Source: Acholeplasmataceae bacterium
GTDB lineage: Bacteria > Bacillota_I > Bacilli_A > Acholeplasmatales > Acholeplasmataceae
Reading direction: 5' to 3'
Assembly (NCBI GenBank): GCA_023230825.1
Contig: JALNWO010000020.1
Location: 1 to 17,262, forward strand
DNA length: 17,262 nucleotides
Under the pieces are notes generated by a model. That model ran no database searches, had not been told where the DNA came from, and saw only the letters and a program-made list of their open reading frames with translations. A program made the position numbers and the translations under genes. Of the stretch, positions 14,686 through 17,262 are shown one piece after another. The number at the start of each line of letters is the position of its first letter. Position 1 is the stretch's first letter.

Positions 14686-15457
14686 TTATTTAAATCTATC
14701 TTTAAAATCATGGCCTGATGGTTCTTGGAAAAGTCTTAAATCAAAATACCCTATATTTGCATATAAATGATCAAATATATCCGCTTGGATACCCTCATAG
14801 GCAACCCATGCTGTATTACTACTAAAAGCGTAAATTTCTAAAGGTATTCCTTTATTTTCTGATTGAAGTTGTCTAACCATCGTCCACATCTCTTTATGAA
14901 TATTAGGATTTTTTTTAATATTCAGTCACATATATTCTAAAAACTGCTAAATTTGTTAATCTTCTACCATTAAGTTCTATGCTTGTGTCAATTCCTTTAT
15001 TATATTCATTTATTTCTTTTTGTTTAGATAACATATAATCTTTTATTAAATCAACTTTCATTAACTTTTTAAATAAAATATCATCAACAACTTTAACACT
15101 TTCAGAATCAATATTAAGACTCCTTTTTATTCTTCTTCCACCCGATTTAAAAACATTACGCCAATTGGTAAATGAATCACTGATTAATAAATAGGCTGGA
15201 ATTGTTACAATTGTCTTATCCCAATTTTAGACCTTAATAAATGTAAGGGTTACATCAACAACACTCCTGTCAACATTGTATTTTGGAAGTTCAATCCAAT
15301 CACCAATTCTAATTAAATCATTTGCTGACATTTGAAAACCCGCAATAAGTCCTAAAATTGTATCTTTAAATACTAACATCAATACGGCTGACATCGCTCC
15401 AAGTCCGGTTAATATCGCCAGTGGACTTTGATTAACTAAATCAGCGACTACAATCTC
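14686..15457 (-). pseudogene. Truncated MscS/YbdG-type mechanosensitive channel gene
   Basis: In three pieces the minus strand still spells a YbdG-like small-conductance channel. The pore-helix region is [23 protein letters not shown], followed by [11 protein letters not shown]. Then comes N-W-D-K-T-I-V-T-I-P ... G-G-R-R-I-K-R-S-L-N-I-D. The C-terminal part is M-V-R-Q-L-Q ... L-E-I-Y-A-F-S-S ... Q-A-D-I-F-D-H-L-Y. The damage is a TAA at 15229..15227 where the family has Q (CAA to TAA, V-x-N-W), and a frameshift near the eight-A run at 14916..14909. About 150 N-terminal residues, with the first TM helices, are also missing. The remnant starts 4 nt after the stop of the DUF4143 ATPase gene. In life it would release osmolytes on membrane stretch; this copy cannot. 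Confidence 0.85.
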
Positions 15458-15461
15458 CTAA

Positions 15462-16721
15462 TTATGGCTTTAAACAAGTTATTGGAATAACATATACTCC
15501 GTCTTCTCGTTTATAACCAAACTGTGTCGCTGTAATTACTCCTAAAAAAGATGGTTCATTTTTAATGTTAACTTTATTCTTTAGTTTAAGTAGGTTTTTT
15601 GCAGCTTCATCAATTTGTCTAGAACCTAGTTTAATTTCGAAAGCACCCCACCTGCCATCATCTAAATGTATAATTGCATCTGCTTCTAGTCCATCACTAT
15701 CTCGATAATGAAAAACTTCTCCGCTTAAATATTGAGAATAGACTCTCAAATCTCTTATAACCATTGATTCAAATAGTAACCCAAATGTCTCAATATCATA
15801 AATTAAATCATTAGGCGACGCATTTAGTAAAACTGCTGATATAGCTGGATCAGTAAAATGTCTTACATGTTTTGTTCTAATGGTTGCTTTTGACCTTAAT
15901 TTAGGTGTCCAGGCTGGTAAGTCTTCTATTACATATAATTCTTTAAGTGTCTTTACATATTCATTTAATGTTGTAATATGCATTGATTCGTTATTAGCTT
16001 TTACATCAGCAAGTATTGTTTGATCACTTGCAGCTGTGGATGTATTTCTAGCAATTGATTTAAGTAATTCTAAAACTTTATGTGAATCTCTTATTTTACC
16101 ATCAACAGTTTCCATTTCCTCGCTTGCAATTAAGTCGACATAACTTTTATTTTGTCTAACAGCAATTTCCAAACTTTTATTAATGCTCTGTGGCCAACCA
16201 CCTTTAACTACTAATTTAGAAATATCTTCAAGAGTTAAATTCGAAACAATGTTCTCATTAATTGCTCCACCATTAAAAAGTGAAGCTAAACTAATAGAGC
16301 CATTAGAATTTCCTGATTCATAAAGAGACATTGTCCTCATTCTTATTCTTGAAATTCTACCAACTCCTGAATGCATTATTTTGCTAGAATCAACATGTGA
16401 AGAACCAGTTAATATAAATAGTCTTTCTTCCCCTCTATTATCGACTTCTTGTCTAACCGCATCCCAAATTTGTGGAATGGTTTGCCATTCATCAATAAGT
16501 CTAGGATTATCACCTACTAATAAAGCCGACGGTCTTAACATTGCAGTTTGTAAATAACTATCTCTATTGTCTTGATCTTGAAAATTAATCACACTTTTGG
16601 CTTTTTGTTTTGCAGTTGTTGTTTTACCACACCACTTTGGGCCGGTTATTAAAACAGCACCAAAGGCATTTAATTCTTCGTCTAATACTTTGTCAACAAG
16701 TCTTGGAATATATTTTTTCAT
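15462..16721 (-). CDS. AAA_14 / DUF4143 ATPase with PD-(D/E)XK-like tail
   Basis: An intact 419-residue protein of the AAA_14 + DUF4143 family. Walker A is G27-P-K-W-C-G-K-T-T35. Walker B is R-L-I-D77-E78-W-Q. L-F-I-L-T-G-S-S (101-108) is the sensor strand, followed by the family's G-R-I-S-R-I-R-M-R-x-M-S-L-Y-E-S. The DUF4143 part (about 200-370) ends in L-E-A-D-A-I-I-H ... G-A-F-E-I-K-L-G, the E/D ... E-x-K pattern of a PD-(D/E)XK nuclease-like fold. The biochemical role of the family is not settled; members are widespread, often strain-variable. Start ATG 16721 has AGGTGG 7 nt upstream. A promoter and 23-bp tandem repeats lie just upstream. The stop abuts the truncated mscS-like gene, which points to insertion or recombination. 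Confidence 0.9.
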   Translation of the reverse strand: MKKYIPRLVDKVLDEELNAFGAVLITGPKWCGKTTTAKQKAKSVINFQDQDNRDSYLQTAMLRPSALLVGDNPRLIDEWQTIPQIWDAVRQEVDNRGEERLFILTGSSHVDSSKIMHSGVGRISRIRMRTMSLYESGNSNGSISLASLFNGGAINENIVSNLTLEDISKLVVKGGWPQSINKSLEIAVRQNKSYVDLIASEEMETVDGKIRDSHKVLELLKSIARNTSTAASDQTILADVKANNESMHITTLNEYVKTLKELYVIEDLPAWTPKLRSKATIRTKHVRHFTDPAISAVLLNASPNDLIYDIETFGLLFESMVIRDLRVYSQYLSGEVFHYRDSDGLEADAIIHLDDGRWGAFEIKLGSRQIDEAAKNLLKLKNKVNIKNEPSFLGVITATQFGYKREDGVYVIPITCLKP

Positions 16722-16742
16722 ATCGTCACCACCTACAACAAT

Positions 16743-16771
16743 ATAATATCATTATTTATACATAAAGGCAA
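16743..16771 (-). promoter_or_regulatory. Probable promoter of the DUF4143 ATPase gene
   Basis: On the minus strand TTGCCT (16771..16766) and TATTAT (16748..16743) are spaced 17 nt apart, with the -10 22 nt upstream of the ATG. The -35 is 5 nt from the edge of the 23-bp tandem repeats, so a protein bound to the repeats would touch RNA polymerase. Confidence 0.5.
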
Positions 16772-16776
16772 TAGAT

Positions 16777-16853
16777 AACCGAAAGTTTGTGGTTGTTTCA
16801 ACCGAAAGTTTGTGAATGTTTCAACCGAAAGTTTGTGAATGTTTCAACCGAAA
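16777..16853. repeat. 23-bp tandem repeat, 3.3 copies
   Basis: Direct, gap-free copies at 16777-16799, 16800-16822 and 16823-16845, plus an 8-bp partial copy (AACCGAAA) at 16846-16853. Each unit begins AACCGAAAGTTTGTG and ends TGTTTC. Copies 2 and 3 are identical and copy 1 differs by two bases (GG for AA in the middle). The unit is about two helical turns, so all copies face the same side of the DNA, as in iteron-type binding sites. Across each junction TTTC-AACC-GAAA is a 4-bp inverted repeat. There are no spacers, so it is not a CRISPR array. Confidence 0.9.
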
Positions 16854-16956
16854 TTTTATAGGTTCTTATTATATAGTTATTTTCTACAAATTTTTTACCA
16901 CTTAAATTTATTAATTAAATGACTTGCTATAAACATATTTATATTAAATAAAATAC

Positions 16957-16991
16957 TAATCGTTAAATTGTAGGTTAATCGTTAAATTGTA
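16957..16991. repeat. 16-bp direct repeat, two copies
   Basis: TAATCGTTAAATTGTA occurs at 16957-16972 and again at 16976-16991, starting 19 bp apart. Both copies are perfect. They lie about 240 bp upstream of the ATPase start codon and are unrelated in sequence to the 23-bp repeats. Confidence 0.75.
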
Positions 16992-17188
16992 ATAGCTATT
17001 TTAACAGTTTTATCTTTAAATTAGTAAAAATAAATTAAGAATTAACATTTTCTTTCGTTTTTCGTTGTTTTTTAACTGTTTTTAACTAAAAATAATAATA
17101 AAAGTCCAATACACAACGTATCAGACTAATGCATTCTAATTTGGGTTACAAGACCTATTTTTATATAATTAGGTACCTTTGATAAAAT

Positions 17189-17208
17189 TTTATGCACGCT
17201 TGCATAAA
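17189..17208 (-). terminator. Hairpin, possible terminator of the gene at the right edge
   Basis: Perfect 8-bp inverted repeat TTTATGCA (17189-17196) / TGCATAAA (17201-17208), loop CGCT. On the minus strand ATTTTATC follows, a weak T tail. It directly follows a TAA stop codon at 17212..17210. Confidence 0.4.
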
Positions 17209-17209
17209 T

Positions 17210-17262
17210 TTACTCACCCTCTATTTTATGGCTTAACAATGATTCAACTGCTAAAAATATAC
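17210..17262 (-). CDS. Possible 3' end of a gene beyond the window
   Basis: The minus-strand frame ending in TAA at 17212..17210 is open to the window edge and reads I-F-L-A-V-E-S-L-L-S-H-K-I-E-G-E. The other two frames stop within 15 nt, and a hairpin follows at once. Sixteen codons are too few to be sure or to name a family. The GAGGGTGAG inside it could instead be the SD of a 14-codon ORF at 17203-17159, which seems less likely. Confidence 0.3.
   Translation of the reverse strand, partial: IFLAVESLLSHKIEGE

Larger units (their letters stand above)
16854..17209. other. Very AT-rich, gene-free stretch
   Basis: No ORF of note, RNA gene or promoter is evident. It contains the 16-bp direct repeat described separately, stretches of TTTTTAAC repeated near 17060-17090, and a palindromic AATGCATT near 17130. 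Composition is unlike the coding part of the window. Confidence 0.5.

Noticed and set aside
16777..16853. CRISPR array
   Set aside because: Repeats are directly adjacent with no spacers, only 23 bp long, and no cas genes are present.

Overview
The window looks like a low-GC chromosomal segment from a Firmicutes/Mollicutes-related bacterium that uses the standard code. Tryptophan is TGG, and TGA is used as a stop at the end of the three-TM protein gene. The large InlB_B-repeat lipoprotein, purine-rich Shine-Dalgarno sites, TTG and GTG starts, and U-tailed terminators would fit an Acholeplasma/Izemoplasma-like lineage; that placement is inference. Every gene I can support is on the minus strand, so transcription runs from high to low coordinates.

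Positions 1-13000 look like ordinary, compact chromosome. Reading with transcription (right to left), there is a membrane-anchored Xre-type regulator, then a phnA / DUF3784 / DUF5658-like cluster behind a good promoter that overlaps a 15-bp palindrome. Next come a 7-TM protein plus RluA-type pseudouridine synthase pair, a 1301-residue lipoprotein with its own promoter and terminator, and a monocistronic membrane-bound M28 metallopeptidase. A three-gene operon follows (YcjF/DUF697-like membrane protein, unknown three-TM protein, stand-alone nucleotidyltransferase domain). The first codons of a peroxiredoxin lie at the left edge. Most units have a recognisable terminator, several of them long perfect hairpins.

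Positions 13000-17262 differ. The DNA is more AT-rich, gene density is low and there are two pseudogenes. A small zinc-ribbon membrane protein has lost its start codon (ACG behind a perfect SD) and is frameshifted in an A7 run. An MscS/YbdG-type mechanosensitive channel gene has lost its N-terminal part and carries a nonsense codon and a frameshift. Its truncated end abuts the stop codon of an intact AAA_14/DUF4143 ATPase gene. Just upstream of that gene's promoter lie 3.3 tandem copies of a 23-bp repeat. I read this as an ATPase-plus-repeat module inserted into, or recombined with, a channel gene that then decayed. It is the best candidate here for something not well described.

Other points of interest are the alternating InlB_B / MucBP-like architecture of the giant lipoprotein, a cluster of nested inverted repeats at 14432-14552, and a HELLH metalloprotein next to the Xre-type membrane regulator.
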